From DATCMA01 sp036563645 (GTDB taxonomy: Bacteria; Actinomycetota; Actinomycetes; Mycobacteriales; Micromonosporaceae): a stretch of 40,569 nucleotides of DNA. Below are positions 7,709-15,763 of this stretch, in pieces (position 1 is the stretch's first letter; each line of letters starts with the position of its first letter). The notes beneath the pieces are model-generated. The model had not been told where the DNA came from. It saw nothing but the letters and a program-made list of their open reading frames with translations, and ran no database searches. The stretch is taken from the NCBI GenBank assembly GCA_036563645.1, contig DATCMA010000043.1:1-40569 (forward strand), in the 5' to 3' direction. Both the position numbers and the translations under genes were made by a program.

Positions 7709-8414
7709 AGATCGAGATAAGCGACAGCAGGCGAAACGCGCGGTGCGCGCCTTGCGCGCGCAGGAACAGCGCCGACAGCGAGCACTGTGGACATCGATCC
7801 TCGCGGCGCTCCTCCTCGTCATCGCCGGCATGATCGGCTACGGGATCTACCTCACCCAGCGCCCTCCCGCCGAGGCGGCTCCCCCGCCGGGCGCCACCGC
7901 CGACGGAGTCGGCATCCCGGTGGGCAGCGGCCCGGTCACCATCGACGTCTACGCGGATTTCCTCTGCCCCATCTGCCGCCAGTTCGAGGAGAACGCCGGA
8001 GAGACCCTCGACAAGCTAGTGGCGGAGAACAAGGCCACCGTGGTCTACCACCCGGTCGCCTTCTTGGATCGCTACTCCACGACGCAGTACTCGACCCGCT
8101 CCGCGGCCGCCTCGGGATGCGCCGCCGAGGCGGGCAAGTTCCGCGAGTACGCCGCCGCGCTCTTCGAGCGCCAACCGCCCGAGGGCGGCCCAGGGTTGAG
8201 CAACGACGAGCTCATCGCCATCGGCACCGAGCTGGGCTTCGGCGATACTTTCAGTAAGTGCGTCAGCAGCGGAAAGTACCGGTCATGGACGGCGCGCGTG
8301 ACCGACGAGGCGACCCGGCGGGGCGTGGTTGGCACTCCGACGGTCTTCGTCAACGGCCAACCCGTCAGCGCCGATCCCCAGGCGATCACCGCCGCGGTCA
8401 ACGCGGCCCAGTAG
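7701..8414 (+). CDS. Membrane-anchored DsbA-like thiol oxidoreductase
   Basis: 237 residues. A basic cytoplasmic N-terminus (1-28), one membrane helix (30-50), a Pro-rich linker, then a DsbA/Thioredoxin_4 domain outside the cell (75-237). The active site is CPIC (Cys89-Cys92) and the cis-proline loop is GTPTVF (Pro213). Two more cysteines, 140 and 187, could form a structural disulfide. GAGGAG lies just upstream of the ATG. It probably forms or reshuffles disulfides in exported proteins, with the MauE-like protein recycling it. Co-regulation with CopC/YcnI by the ECF sigma would make sense because copper oxidises thiols (inference). Confidence 0.93.
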   Translation: MGKDRDKRQQAKRAVRALRAQEQRRQRALWTSILAALLLVIAGMIGYGIYLTQRPPAEAAPPPGATADGVGIPVGSGPVTIDVYADFLCPICRQFEENAGETLDKLVAENKATVVYHPVAFLDRYSTTQYSTRSAAASGCAAEAGKFREYAAALFERQPPEGGPGLSNDELIAIGTELGFGDTFSKCVSSGKYRSWTARVTDEATRRGVVGTPTVFVNGQPVSADPQAITAAVNAAQ

Positions 8415-9541
8415 CCCGTCACCGCGTCGGGTTCCGTCGCCGCGGCGCGCTCCGCTACCTCGCCGCGGCGACGGCCGGTGTCCTGATCGCGGTCAGCGGA
8501 GCCGCCCCAGCCGCCGCGCACGCCGGGGAGGCGCCCCAGGGCGCCGAGTACCGGGTCACGATCACCGCCATCACCCCGCCGGTGCCCGGGTTGACCGCGC
8601 GGACGATCGAAGCGGGCACGCAGATCGAGCTCACCAACCGCACTGGCCGCCCGATCACCGTCCTCGGCTACTCGGGCGAGCCCTACCTCGACCTGCGCCC
8701 CGACGGGGTGTATCGCAACACGCGCTCCCCGGCGACCTACCTCAACCAGACCCTCGCCGGGGACACCCCCGTCCCGCCGGACGCCGGCCCGTTCCAGCCG
8801 CCGTCCTGGGAGCGCATCTCCACCGGGACCGTCGCGAACTGGCACGACCACCGCGTGCACGGGCAGGCGGCGCCCTCGCCGGCGCCGCTCCAGGGCGACC
8901 CCACCCGATCCACGGTCCGCACCTGGGTCATCCCGCTGCGAGACGGCACCACCCACGTCGAGATCCGCGGCACGCTCGACTGGCCGCCCGCCCCCGACGC
9001 CGGGCTCTGGTGGATGGGCAGCCTGCTCCTCACGCTCCTCATCGCCGCGCTCGGACTGCTCAACCCCGAGCACCGGCTCGGCCGCGCGGCCACGGTGGGG
9101 CTCGCCGTCGCGGGGGCCACCGGCGCCGCGTGCGCCGTGCTGTACTCCGTCGGCCGCACGCTCGACAGCGGCGCCTCGTCCGCCGGCGCGCTGCTCAGTG
9201 GGCTGCTCACCGGTGAGGTGTGGCCGGTCGCCACCGCGCTGGGCGCGCTCGCCGCCGCGGGGTACGCGCTGGCCCAGCGCCCCGCGGCTGACTTCGCGCT
9301 CGCCTTGGCCGGCGCGTGCCTGGGCATCTTCGGCGGCGCGGCGAACGGGGGCGTCTTCTTCCGCAGCGTCGCCCCGGTCCCCTGGTCCTCGACGCTGGCG
9401 CGCCTCGTGGTCGCTGGGGCGATCGCGGCGGGCGCGGGTATCGCGCTCGCCGGGGCGTTCCGCATGCACGCCGCGGCCCGGGCCACGACCCAGACCCCTG
9501 CGGCCGAGGCGGACCGCTGGCGCACAGTGGAACCGGTGTGA
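8285..9541 (+). CDS. Secreted-domain membrane protein of unknown function; start uncertain
   Basis: The unmistakable part begins near 8440 with a signal-like segment (ALRYLAAATAGVLIAVSG) ending in AAAHAG. An extracytoplasmic beta-rich domain with TNRTGRPITVLGYSGEPYL and a GDTTHVEI-like end follows, then five or six membrane helices (from WWMGSLLLTLLIAALG). The His after the signal peptide recalls the neighbouring copper proteins, but no copper motif is certain. There is no ATG, GTG or TTG in this frame between the dsbA stop (8414) and the signal peptide; the nearest are ATG 8285 and GTG 8258, inside dsbA, giving an odd Arg-rich N-terminus of about 50 extra residues. Coding is strong but the start is not. 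It is the third gene of the ECF-controlled rightward operon. Confidence 0.75.
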   Translation: MDGARDRRGDPAGRGWHSDGLRQRPTRQRRSPGDHRRGQRGPVARHRVGFRRRGALRYLAAATAGVLIAVSGAAPAAAHAGEAPQGAEYRVTITAITPPVPGLTARTIEAGTQIELTNRTGRPITVLGYSGEPYLDLRPDGVYRNTRSPATYLNQTLAGDTPVPPDAGPFQPPSWERISTGTVANWHDHRVHGQAAPSPAPLQGDPTRSTVRTWVIPLRDGTTHVEIRGTLDWPPAPDAGLWWMGSLLLTLLIAALGLLNPEHRLGRAATVGLAVAGATGAACAVLYSVGRTLDSGASSAGALLSGLLTGEVWPVATALGALAAAGYALAQRPAADFALALAGACLGIFGGAANGGVFFRSVAPVPWSSTLARLVVAGAIAAGAGIALAGAFRMHAAARATTQTPAAEADRWRTVEPV

Positions 9542-9581
9542 CCCGCCGCGCGTCCCTCACCACCCCGCCGCGCGGGGGCCG

Positions 9582-9587
9582 TAGGGT
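9582..9587 (+). promoter_or_regulatory. -10 element, leaderless bcp promoter
   Basis: TAGGGT is followed by 6 nt and the ATG of bcp, with no ribosome site. It separates bcp from the upstream operon. Confidence 0.6.
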
Positions 9588-9593
9588 GGGCTC

Positions 9594-10067
9594 ATGACGG
9601 ATATCCGGCTCTCTCCGGGTGATGTCGCGCCGGACTTCACCCTGCCGACCGACACCGGCGACACGCTCGCACTGGCGGACCTGCGCGGGCGCAAGGTCAT
9701 CCTGTACGCCTATCCCGCGGCGATGACCCCCGGCTGCACCAAGCAGGCCTGCGATTTCCGCGACTCGCTCGCCTCACTCCAGGCCGCCGGCTACGAGGTG
9801 GTCGGCATCTCCCCGGACAAGCCGGAGAAGCTGGCCCGCTTCCGGGAGCGGGACGGGCTCACGTTCCCCTTGGTCTCTGACGTCGACCGGGCGGTGCTGA
9901 CCGCGTACGGCGCGTACGGTCCCCGGCAGCTCTACGGGAAGACCGTCGTCGGGGTGATCCGGTCGACCTTCGTCATCGACGAGGAAGGCACGATCGTCAA
10001 GGCGATGTACAACGTCAAGGCGACCGGCCACGTGGCGAAGCTGCGCCGAGAGCTCGGCCTCGACTGA
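9594..10067 (+). CDS. bcp: Thiol peroxidase, peroxiredoxin Q/BCP family
   Basis: 157 residues, normal for BCP. TPGCTKQACDFRD holds peroxidatic Cys48 and resolving Cys53 in the CX4C spacing of two-Cys PrxQ. The N-terminal PDFTLPTDTG and GISPDKPEKLARF are family landmarks. It reduces hydroperoxides in the cytoplasm with thioredoxin. It starts leaderless, so it is probably expressed apart from the ECF operon just upstream. A small hairpin follows it and then tRNA-Leu. Confidence 0.95.
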   Translation: MTDIRLSPGDVAPDFTLPTDTGDTLALADLRGRKVILYAYPAAMTPGCTKQACDFRDSLASLQAAGYEVVGISPDKPEKLARFRERDGLTFPLVSDVDRAVLTAYGAYGPRQLYGKTVVGVIRSTFVIDEEGTIVKAMYNVKATGHVAKLRRELGLD

Positions 10068-10094
10068 TATCGACGCTGGTACGCCTCGCCCGGG

Positions 10095-10110
10095 GAGCCT
10101 CCGCAGGCTC
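10095..10110 (+). terminator. Short hairpin between bcp and tRNA-Leu
   Basis: GAGCCT-CCGC-AGGCTC, a perfect 6-bp stem with a 4-nt loop, 28 nt after bcp. It is followed directly by TACACT, a possible -10 for the tRNA. Short stem, so a weak call. Confidence 0.4.
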
Positions 10111-10144
10111 TACACTCAGGGAGGCCGACATGTTGTTCGGCGAA

Positions 10145-10229
10145 GCGGAAGTGGCGGAATTGGTAGACGCGCGGGATTTAGGTTCCCGTGCCTTCGGGCG
10201 TAGGGGTTCAAGTCCCCTCTTCCGCACCA
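10145..10229 (+). tRNA. tRNA-Leu (TAG)
   Basis: 85 nt including encoded CCA. The acceptor GCGGAAG pairs with CTTCCGC, the anticodon loop GATTTAGGT carries TAG, and a long variable arm (TGCCTTCGGGCGTA) marks a class II tRNA. GGTTCAAGTCC is the T arm. TAG reads CUA and CUG-type leucine codons. Confidence 0.96.
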
Positions 10230-10272
10230 TCCGCCAGTGGTGCCCACGCGAGACGGCGCGGCGACGGCCCGC

Positions 10273-11244
10273 CTAGTCGCACCGATTCCCCGCAGCGTGA
10301 GGAGTCTCCGCCGGTTCTTCCCGCGCCGCCTGGGCCGCCTGGGCCGCGCTCGTGACCGACGGCGATGAGTGCGCGGTCGGGGAGGTCGCAACCGGTGACG
10401 GGAGGGGCGAGCGCGGGCTGGCCGACGGGGTGGCGGTGGCCGACGCCGTCGCGGTGCCGTACAACCGGGTGGTCGTCTTCTGCACCGTGCCGGGCAGCAG
10501 CCGAATCCCCGTGACGACCGCTCGGTTGCCGTACACGTCGGTCACGGTGAACGTGTACGGGCCTGGGCCGAGCCCGTCCTCGGCGAGCCAGTAGTTGTAG
10601 TCCGTACGGGTCAGCCGCCGCAGGTTCGACCCCGAGCCGGCCTCGACCGAGGCGAGCGGGTTGCCGTGTCCGCCGACTTGCACCCCGAGCCACCACTGCG
10701 ACGAACCCTCCTTAATGCGGAACGTCAACGGCCCGGCCTGCGGCGGGTTCACCACGGCGCGATAGGTGATGGGCACGACGCCTTGGACGGGGTCGGCGAT
10801 CCGCGCGAACGCCTCCGCGGACAGGTCCAGGTGGCCGCGTTCGCATCCCGGGCACTGGTCGATGACGAGCACCCGGACTGTCCCCTTTGGACCTGTCACG
10901 TCGAGGTAGCTGCCGCACGCCGCCCCGCGCGCGTACTCGGTCGGGCCGAGGGCGACGTACATCCGGTTGGCCGGCGCGCTGACAAACGAGCAGTTCCCCC
11001 CAGACCCCTGCGCGTCGTAGTAGGTCGCCTTCCCGCGGTGCACCGTCCCTCCGGTCGGCGGCGCGGCGACCGGTCGAGCGCCGACCGCGACGCCGCGGCC
11101 TGAGGTCATCGAGGCCACGGCGGCACAGGCCGGTGCCGCGGCCGAGTGCAGCGCGAGCGCGACGCCAAGGAGGCTCGCCACGGCGGCGGCCCCGCCGGCG
11201 GCGATCCACCGAACGCGCCGGCGCCGGGAGATCCTGTCGGTCAT
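10273..11244 (-). CDS. Secreted bacterial expansin (EXLX-like) with C-terminal Ser/Thr/Pro tail
   Basis: 323 residues from ATG 11244, which has GGGGAG 11 nt upstream; an ATG 12 codons earlier lacks one. After an N-terminal signal/anchor (about 10-42) comes a double-psi beta-barrel D1 domain (about 66-165) with ATYYD, ACGSYLDV, VIDQCPGC and HLDLSAEAF, matching the expansin active region. The D2 domain (CBM63, about 168-252) has SQWWLGVQ and DYNYWL, aligning with the aromatic cellulose-binding face of Bacillus EXLX1 (two Trp and a Tyr). Expansins loosen cellulose/hemicellulose without hydrolysis. The last 70 residues are Ser/Thr/Pro/Ala-rich, unusual after CBM63. With the cellulase 15 kb away it supports a plant-wall lifestyle. 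Confidence 0.9.
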   Translation of the reverse strand: MTDRISRRRRVRWIAAGGAAAVASLLGVALALHSAAAPACAAVASMTSGRGVAVGARPVAAPPTGGTVHRGKATYYDAQGSGGNCSFVSAPANRMYVALGPTEYARGAACGSYLDVTGPKGTVRVLVIDQCPGCERGHLDLSAEAFARIADPVQGVVPITYRAVVNPPQAGPLTFRIKEGSSQWWLGVQVGGHGNPLASVEAGSGSNLRRLTRTDYNYWLAEDGLGPGPYTFTVTDVYGNRAVVTGIRLLPGTVQKTTTRLYGTATASATATPSASPRSPLPSPVATSPTAHSSPSVTSAAQAAQAAREEPAETPHAAGNRCD

Positions 11245-11317
11245 CCCGCGATGCTCCCCAGTCGGACGAGCGCGACTCAAGACATCTAAGGAAAATCTCA
11301 GGCTCGCGCGACGAACG

Positions 11318-12151
11318 TCACCACGCCAGCCCGATCCCGTCGCCGGGGAACCAGTGCCGCGCGGGGGTCTCCCGGAAGGCGAGGAAGCGGCGCCCGGTCC
11401 GCTCGGCGTGCTCGGCGAGCACGTTCGTCGCGGTGACGTTATCGGTGATCAACACCGCGTTGGGGGCGAGCTTCGGCTCGATCGCCTCGAACTCCCGCCG
11501 CTCGTGTCTCGGGCTGTGGTCGCTGTCGTGAAGGAAGAGATCGACCGGCTGGTCCAGCGACTGGATCACCGAGATCGAGTCACCGATCACGAGCGTGACT
11601 ACGTCGCTCCAGGGCTTCGCTTTGACCAGATAGCCCGCCTCGGGATTGATGTCGATCGAGGTCAGCCGACCCGGGCTCCCCTCCGCGGCGTTGCGCAACA
11701 GCGCGGAGGCGAGCACCACGCTGCCTAGTCCTTTGTCGACACCCGTCTCCACGATGTGGGTCGGCCGCTTCGCGCGCACAATCGCGTACCACCCGATGCG
11801 GCGGGCGTACCGGACGTGCCGATCCGCCAGACCCCGCCGCGCCGCGGTCGCCGTGGTCTGCTCGATGTGACGACGCAGCTCGACGTCGGACTCGAGCTCC
11901 TCGAAGTACGCCCGGGCCTGCTTGACGGGGATGTCGCAGGTGACGCTGACGAACCAGGCGAGGTGCTCCCGGCTCAGCCGCGTCAGGTCGTACGTGTAGT
12001 TGTGGTGCTCCCGCGAGGTGAACAACCAGCGGATGGAGGTGCCCAGCACGCGCGCGTCGTACTTCGCGACCCGGGCGAAGCGCTTAGGGAAAGCGGCCAC
12101 GGGCGCAAGAGGGGTACGAGCGATCATGCGCCGCAACTTGGTCGCATTCAC
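11318..12151 (-). CDS. Class I SAM-dependent methyltransferase
   Basis: 277 residues. Motif I is IVETGVDKGLGS (about 133-144), motif II SIDINPEAG, and the post-motif acidic region is DLFLHDSDHS, with LITDN later. This is the Methyltransf_24 type pattern, common in actinobacterial secondary or surface metabolism. The N-terminal 120 residues are helical and basic and may bind the substrate. The start is GTG at 12151; no clear ribosome site. No neighbour points to a substrate. It follows rdgB after 69 nt on the same strand and may be read through from it. Confidence 0.85.
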   Translation of the reverse strand: MNATKLRRMIARTPLAPVAAFPKRFARVAKYDARVLGTSIRWLFTSREHHNYTYDLTRLSREHLAWFVSVTCDIPVKQARAYFEELESDVELRRHIEQTTATAARRGLADRHVRYARRIGWYAIVRAKRPTHIVETGVDKGLGSVVLASALLRNAAEGSPGRLTSIDINPEAGYLVKAKPWSDVVTLVIGDSISVIQSLDQPVDLFLHDSDHSPRHERREFEAIEPKLAPNAVLITDNVTATNVLAEHAERTGRRFLAFRETPARHWFPGDGIGLAW

Positions 12152-12220
12152 GCGCAGCTTTCTATCACGAACGGCGGGAAAAGGGGTCTCCCTTATCGAT
12201 GTCCGCCGCGGGCGAACCCT

Positions 12221-12880
12221 TCACCCCTGGGCGACCGTCTCCGCGATGATCGCGGCGAGGGCACGGAACGCCTTGCCCCGGTGACTGATGGCGTCCTTCT
12301 CCTCCGGCGACAGCTCGGCGTTCGTCCGGGTCTCCCCATCGGCGACGAAGATCGGGTCGTACCCGAATCCGCCGGTGCCGCGCGGCTCCCGCAGCAGCCG
12401 CCCGGTTTGCCGGCCCTCCACCACGTACTCCCGCTCGCCGGAGCCGAGGCCCTCCGGCAGCACGAGCGCCGCCGCGCAGACGAACGCCGCCCCGCGATGC
12501 TCATCGGGGACGTCGGCGATTTGGTTGAGCACCAGCTCGAGGTTGGCCCGGTCGTCCCCGTGCCGGCCCGCCCATCGGGCGCTGAACACGCCGGGCATGC
12601 CGTTGAGCGCGTCCACCGCCAGCCCGGAGTCGTCCGCCACGGTCGGCAACCCGGTGTGGCGGCACCCCTCCCGAGCCTTGATCAGGGCGTTCTCGGCGAA
12701 GGTCAGCCCGGTCTCGGGCGCCTCCGGGTACTCCGGCACATCGCCGAGCCCAACCAACTCCACCCGATGGTCGCCGAGGGCCGCGTCGAGGATGCGCTGC
12801 ACCTCGGCCAGCTTCTTGGCGTTGCGGGTGGCGAGCAACAGCCGCCGCGCGCCACCCCCGCTCGAGTCAGTCGCCCTCAC
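12221..12880 (-). CDS. rdgB: XTP/dITP pyrophosphatase (RdgB/HAM1)
   Basis: 219 residues. LLATRNAKKLAEV is the N-terminal nucleotide-binding signature, TVADDSGLAVDAL and GVFSARWAG follow, and GGFGYDPIF and SHRGKAF close the family pattern. It hydrolyses inosine and xanthosine triphosphates to keep them out of DNA. GTG 12880 overlaps the rph stop as GTGA, showing translational coupling, so I prefer it to an in-frame ATG 42 nt upstream. Confidence 0.95.
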   Translation of the reverse strand: MRATDSSGGGARRLLLATRNAKKLAEVQRILDAALGDHRVELVGLGDVPEYPEAPETGLTFAENALIKAREGCRHTGLPTVADDSGLAVDALNGMPGVFSARWAGRHGDDRANLELVLNQIADVPDEHRGAAFVCAAALVLPEGLGSGEREYVVEGRQTGRLLREPRGTGGFGYDPIFVADGETRTNAELSPEEKDAISHRGKAFRALAAIIAETVAQG

Positions 12881-13605
12881 TTGGCCAACACCGCCCGCTG
12901 GGTCTCCGTGAGCCGGGCGCACCCGGCGGTCGCGAGGTCCAGCAACGCGTCGAGCTGGTCACGGACGAAGACGTTGGACTCGCCGGTCCCCTGCACCTCG
13001 ACGAACGCCCCCTCCCCGGTGCAGACCACGTTCATGTCCACTTCGGCGACGACATCCTCCTCGTAGTTCAAGTCCAGCCGAGGCTCGCCCTCCACCACTC
13101 CGACGCTCACCGCGGCCACCGAGCGGGGCAGGGCGTCGGCCGGCGTCCCGGTGAGCAGCTCCCGCTCCGCCATCCAGGTGATGGCGTCGTGCAGCGCGAC
13201 GTAGGCGCCGGTGATCGCCGCGGTCCGAGTGCCCCCGTCGGCCTGCAGGACGTCGCAGTCGAGGATGATCGTGTACTCACCGAGCGCCGTGAAGTCGACG
13301 CAAGCCCGCAGACTCCGCCCAATCAACCGAGAGATCTCCTGGGTCCGCCCTCCGATGCGCCCTTTGACGCTCTCGCGCTCGCCACGGGTGGTCGTCGCGC
13401 GGGGCAACATCGCGTACTCAGCGGTGACCCACCCGAGTCCGGAGCCCTTACGCCAGCGCGGCACGCCTTCGACCACGCTCGCGGTGCACAGCACGCGGGT
13501 CTCTCCGAACGTCACGAGCACGGAGCCTTCGGGGTGCTTGCTCCACTGCCGGGTCAACGTGACCGGCCGAAGTTCGTCGGGCTGTCGCCCATCGGGTCGC
13601 GTCAT
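12877..13605 (-). CDS. rph: Ribonuclease PH
   Basis: 242 residues, the family's usual size. It trims tRNA 3' ends phosphorolytically in the cytoplasm. MTRPDGRQPDELRPV is the typical N-terminus, GSVLVTFGETRVLC and RGERESVKGRIGGRTQEISR hold the core, and LDCDVLQADGGTRTAA holds the phosphate and metal site. The ATG is leaderless behind TAGGCT. The order rph-rdgB after an MBL-fold gene is the same as in mycobacteria. Confidence 0.96.
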   Translation of the reverse strand: MTRPDGRQPDELRPVTLTRQWSKHPEGSVLVTFGETRVLCTASVVEGVPRWRKGSGLGWVTAEYAMLPRATTTRGERESVKGRIGGRTQEISRLIGRSLRACVDFTALGEYTIILDCDVLQADGGTRTAAITGAYVALHDAITWMAERELLTGTPADALPRSVAAVSVGVVEGEPRLDLNYEEDVVAEVDMNVVCTGEGAFVEVQGTGESNVFVRDQLDALLDLATAGCARLTETQRAVLAK

Positions 13606-13611
13606 GCCGGA

Positions 13612-13617
13612 AGCCTA
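13612..13617 (-). promoter_or_regulatory. -10 element, leaderless rph promoter
   Basis: Minus-strand TAGGCT, 6 nt before the ATG of rph. It shows that rph-rdgB can be transcribed separately from the MBL-fold gene upstream. Confidence 0.6.
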
Positions 13618-13690
13618 TGTGACCCGCTCAGGACATCCGTCACGCAGGTGCCTGAAGCGTCGTATAACCGTCACTCCCGCCGCGGACCCC

Positions 13691-14437
13691 TCAGATCGTG
13701 TAGCGGGCCCCAGGGCGGACCACCTCGACGGGGCCGGCGAACGCCGTGGCCGCGGCCGCGTGGGTCTCCGCTTCGCTGCCCCACGCGGTGACGAGGTGGG
13801 TGAGCAGCAGACGCCCCACGCTCGCCTTCGTCGCGATCTCTCCCGCTTCCCGCCCGGTGAGGTGCAAGCCGGGCGGGTTCGGCACCCCGTCGAGGTAGCT
13901 GGCTTCACAGAGGAACACGTCCGCGCCCTGCGCCAACCGCAGCAGCGCGTCGCAGGGGGCGGTGTCGGAGGAGTAGACCAAGACCCGCCCTTGGTGCTCC
14001 AGGCGCACGCCGTAGGTCTCGATGGGATGGTTCACCCGGTCCACGGTCACGCTGAATGGCCCGATGGTGAAGGTGCCCGGGCGAAGGGTGTGGAAGGTGT
14101 AGACGTCGTCGACAGGTCCTTCGTCCGCGCTGTAGGCGCTGGCGATCCGCTCCGCCGCACCCGCCGGGGCGTAGACCGGCAGTGGGGGGAATGGTCCGTC
14201 CGGGGCGTAACGGCGGACCACCACGTAGCTACACGCGTCGAGGATGTGGTCGCAGTGCAGGTGGGTGAGCAGGATCGCGTCGATCACGTGCAGCCCGGCG
14301 TAGCGCTGGAGGGCCGACAGTGACCCGTTGCCGAAATCCAACAGCAGGCGGAACCCCTCCGCTTCGACGAGGTACGCGGAGCACGCGGACTCCGGACCGG
14401 GAAAACTCCCGGCACAACCGAGGATCGTCAACCGCAT
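13691..14437 (-). CDS. MBL-fold metallohydrolase, Rv1339-like
   Basis: 248 residues. The metal-binding motif is THLHCDH (His59, His61, Asp63, His64), with a later Asp in YSSDTAP and His in LLLTHLV, the RNase Z-like branch of the metallo-beta-lactamase fold. By position next to rph-rdgB and by size it corresponds to mycobacterial Rv1339, reported as an atypical class II cAMP phosphodiesterase. Function here, cAMP hydrolysis in the cytoplasm, is inferred from that synteny and not from specific residues. The ATG start has only a weak ribosome site. It diverges from the Pro-rich membrane protein. Confidence 0.87.
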   Translation of the reverse strand: MRLTILGCAGSFPGPESACSAYLVEAEGFRLLLDFGNGSLSALQRYAGLHVIDAILLTHLHCDHILDACSYVVVRRYAPDGPFPPLPVYAPAGAAERIASAYSADEGPVDDVYTFHTLRPGTFTIGPFSVTVDRVNHPIETYGVRLEHQGRVLVYSSDTAPCDALLRLAQGADVFLCEASYLDGVPNPPGLHLTGREAGEIATKASVGRLLLTHLVTAWGSEAETHAAAATAFAGPVEVVRPGARYTI

Positions 14438-14721
14438 CTGACTGTCCCAAGGGTGGTGCGGCGAGCAGACAGCGACAGCCCACCAAGTGGAGCGTTGAAG
14501 ATCCGTACCGGCGAGTCAGTCACGGTGGGCAGCCTACGCTCGGATCGTCCTGTGAAAGAAAGGTCTGATCGGACTTGTCGTCAACGTGACAGCGATCCTG
14601 TTCACTCCGGACGACACGCCATTACCCAACGCAATCGGCGTTACGCGTCGGGACACCGCGCCGTTGCACAGCGTGAAGGCTCGCCGTCGGCGGGCGGGAC
14701 GCGGAGGCAGGACGGTGAGGC

Positions 14722-15612
14722 ATGTCCACGTCAGGCGACGGCGCTCCTCCCCGTACCGGCGCCGAATCGGCTGATCAGTCGACGAATATCTCCCCGCCTT
14801 CGGCGACGCCCCGCCCAGCGCGGGAAGCCGCGGCGGAGCGCCCCGACACAGCCGGAGGTCCGACGGCCGAGAGGGGCACGTCGGCTACCGCCGATTCCGG
14901 GCGCCAGGCGGAGGCACAGGAGGCCCCACAGGAGGGCGAGGCTCAACCGGACGACGCGCACGACGCGCACGGGAAACCACCGCCGTGGCCGGTGCCCGGG
15001 CCTCGCGTGGCGACCGACCGCGCCACCCCACCGCGCATCGACGAACCCGCGGTGTTACCGATTCCCCGGTCGCCCGCCGAGAACGGATATCCCGGAGCGG
15101 CGGAGCGGGACCCGGCGCCGGAGGACACCGTGCCGCTGCCCCCGGTCTCCGCGTCCGCGCTCCCCCACGACGACGAGCACTCCTCCGGCACGTGGCCCAA
15201 GGCGCCGATACCGGAGGATCGTCCACTGTGGGCGCCACGACGGCCACTCGAGCCGCCCGTCGACCAGTGTCCGCCGATAGCGGAGGCGCCAGACCACCGC
15301 CGTCGCGTCGCCACCTTCTTCCGGCTCCCGACCCCGACCGACCCGGCCCCGGCCTCCACACGCCTGCTGGTCATGTGCGCGTGGGCGACCGCCCTCGGAG
15401 GCCTCGGGCTCGCGGTCGCGCTGCGCGGCCTGCTGCGGATCATCGCCGGGACCGCCCCAGGCTGGTACGAGCCCGTCCTCATCGGCGTCGTCCTCAGCGG
15501 CATGGCCCTGACCGTCGGCGGGTTCACCTCGATGCAGCGACGCTGGCTGCCGTGGGCCATGCTGGGCGCGGCCACCGCCTGCCTCGCGGTCGCCTTCGCG
15601 CTGACCTTCTAG
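14722..15612 (+). CDS. Pro-rich protein with C-terminal membrane domain, unknown function
   Basis: 296 residues. Residues 1-205 are rich in Pro, Ala, Glu and Asp and look disordered. A basic segment (HRRRVATFFRLP) leads to three membrane helices (about 220-240, 252-270, 278-296), ending two residues after the last helix. GTGAGG stands close to the ATG as a ribosome site. In mycobacteria, a rhomboid protease gene and murI occupy the place between cysM and the MBL gene; here this divergent gene is there instead. The long tail would be cytoplasmic or external depending on topology, which I cannot fix. No family recognised. Confidence 0.8.
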   Translation: MSTSGDGAPPRTGAESADQSTNISPPSATPRPAREAAAERPDTAGGPTAERGTSATADSGRQAEAQEAPQEGEAQPDDAHDAHGKPPPWPVPGPRVATDRATPPRIDEPAVLPIPRSPAENGYPGAAERDPAPEDTVPLPPVSASALPHDDEHSSGTWPKAPIPEDRPLWAPRRPLEPPVDQCPPIAEAPDHRRRVATFFRLPTPTDPAPASTRLLVMCAWATALGGLGLAVALRGLLRIIAGTAPGWYEPVLIGVVLSGMALTVGGFTSMQRRWLPWAMLGAATACLAVAFALTF

Positions 15613-15634
15613 GCCCGCTAGGCCCGCCCCACCC

Positions 15635-15677
15635 GGGCGCCGTCGCGCCGAGGCGCGCGTCCCACGCTCCGGCGCCC
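15635..15677. terminator. Nested hairpins between convergent genes
   Basis: GGGCGCCG (15635-15642) pairs with CGGCGCCC (15670-15677), and inside lies CGCGCC-GA-GGCGCG (15644-15657). The position between the Pro-rich membrane protein and the end of cysM suits a two-way terminator. Confidence 0.55.
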
Positions 15678-15763
15678 AGCCGAGGCCACCGCGATCGATT
15701 GACCCAGCCGCTGGACCGCTGTCGGCCAACGGGCCGGCCGAGCCGCGCGCCGATCAGCCGCAC

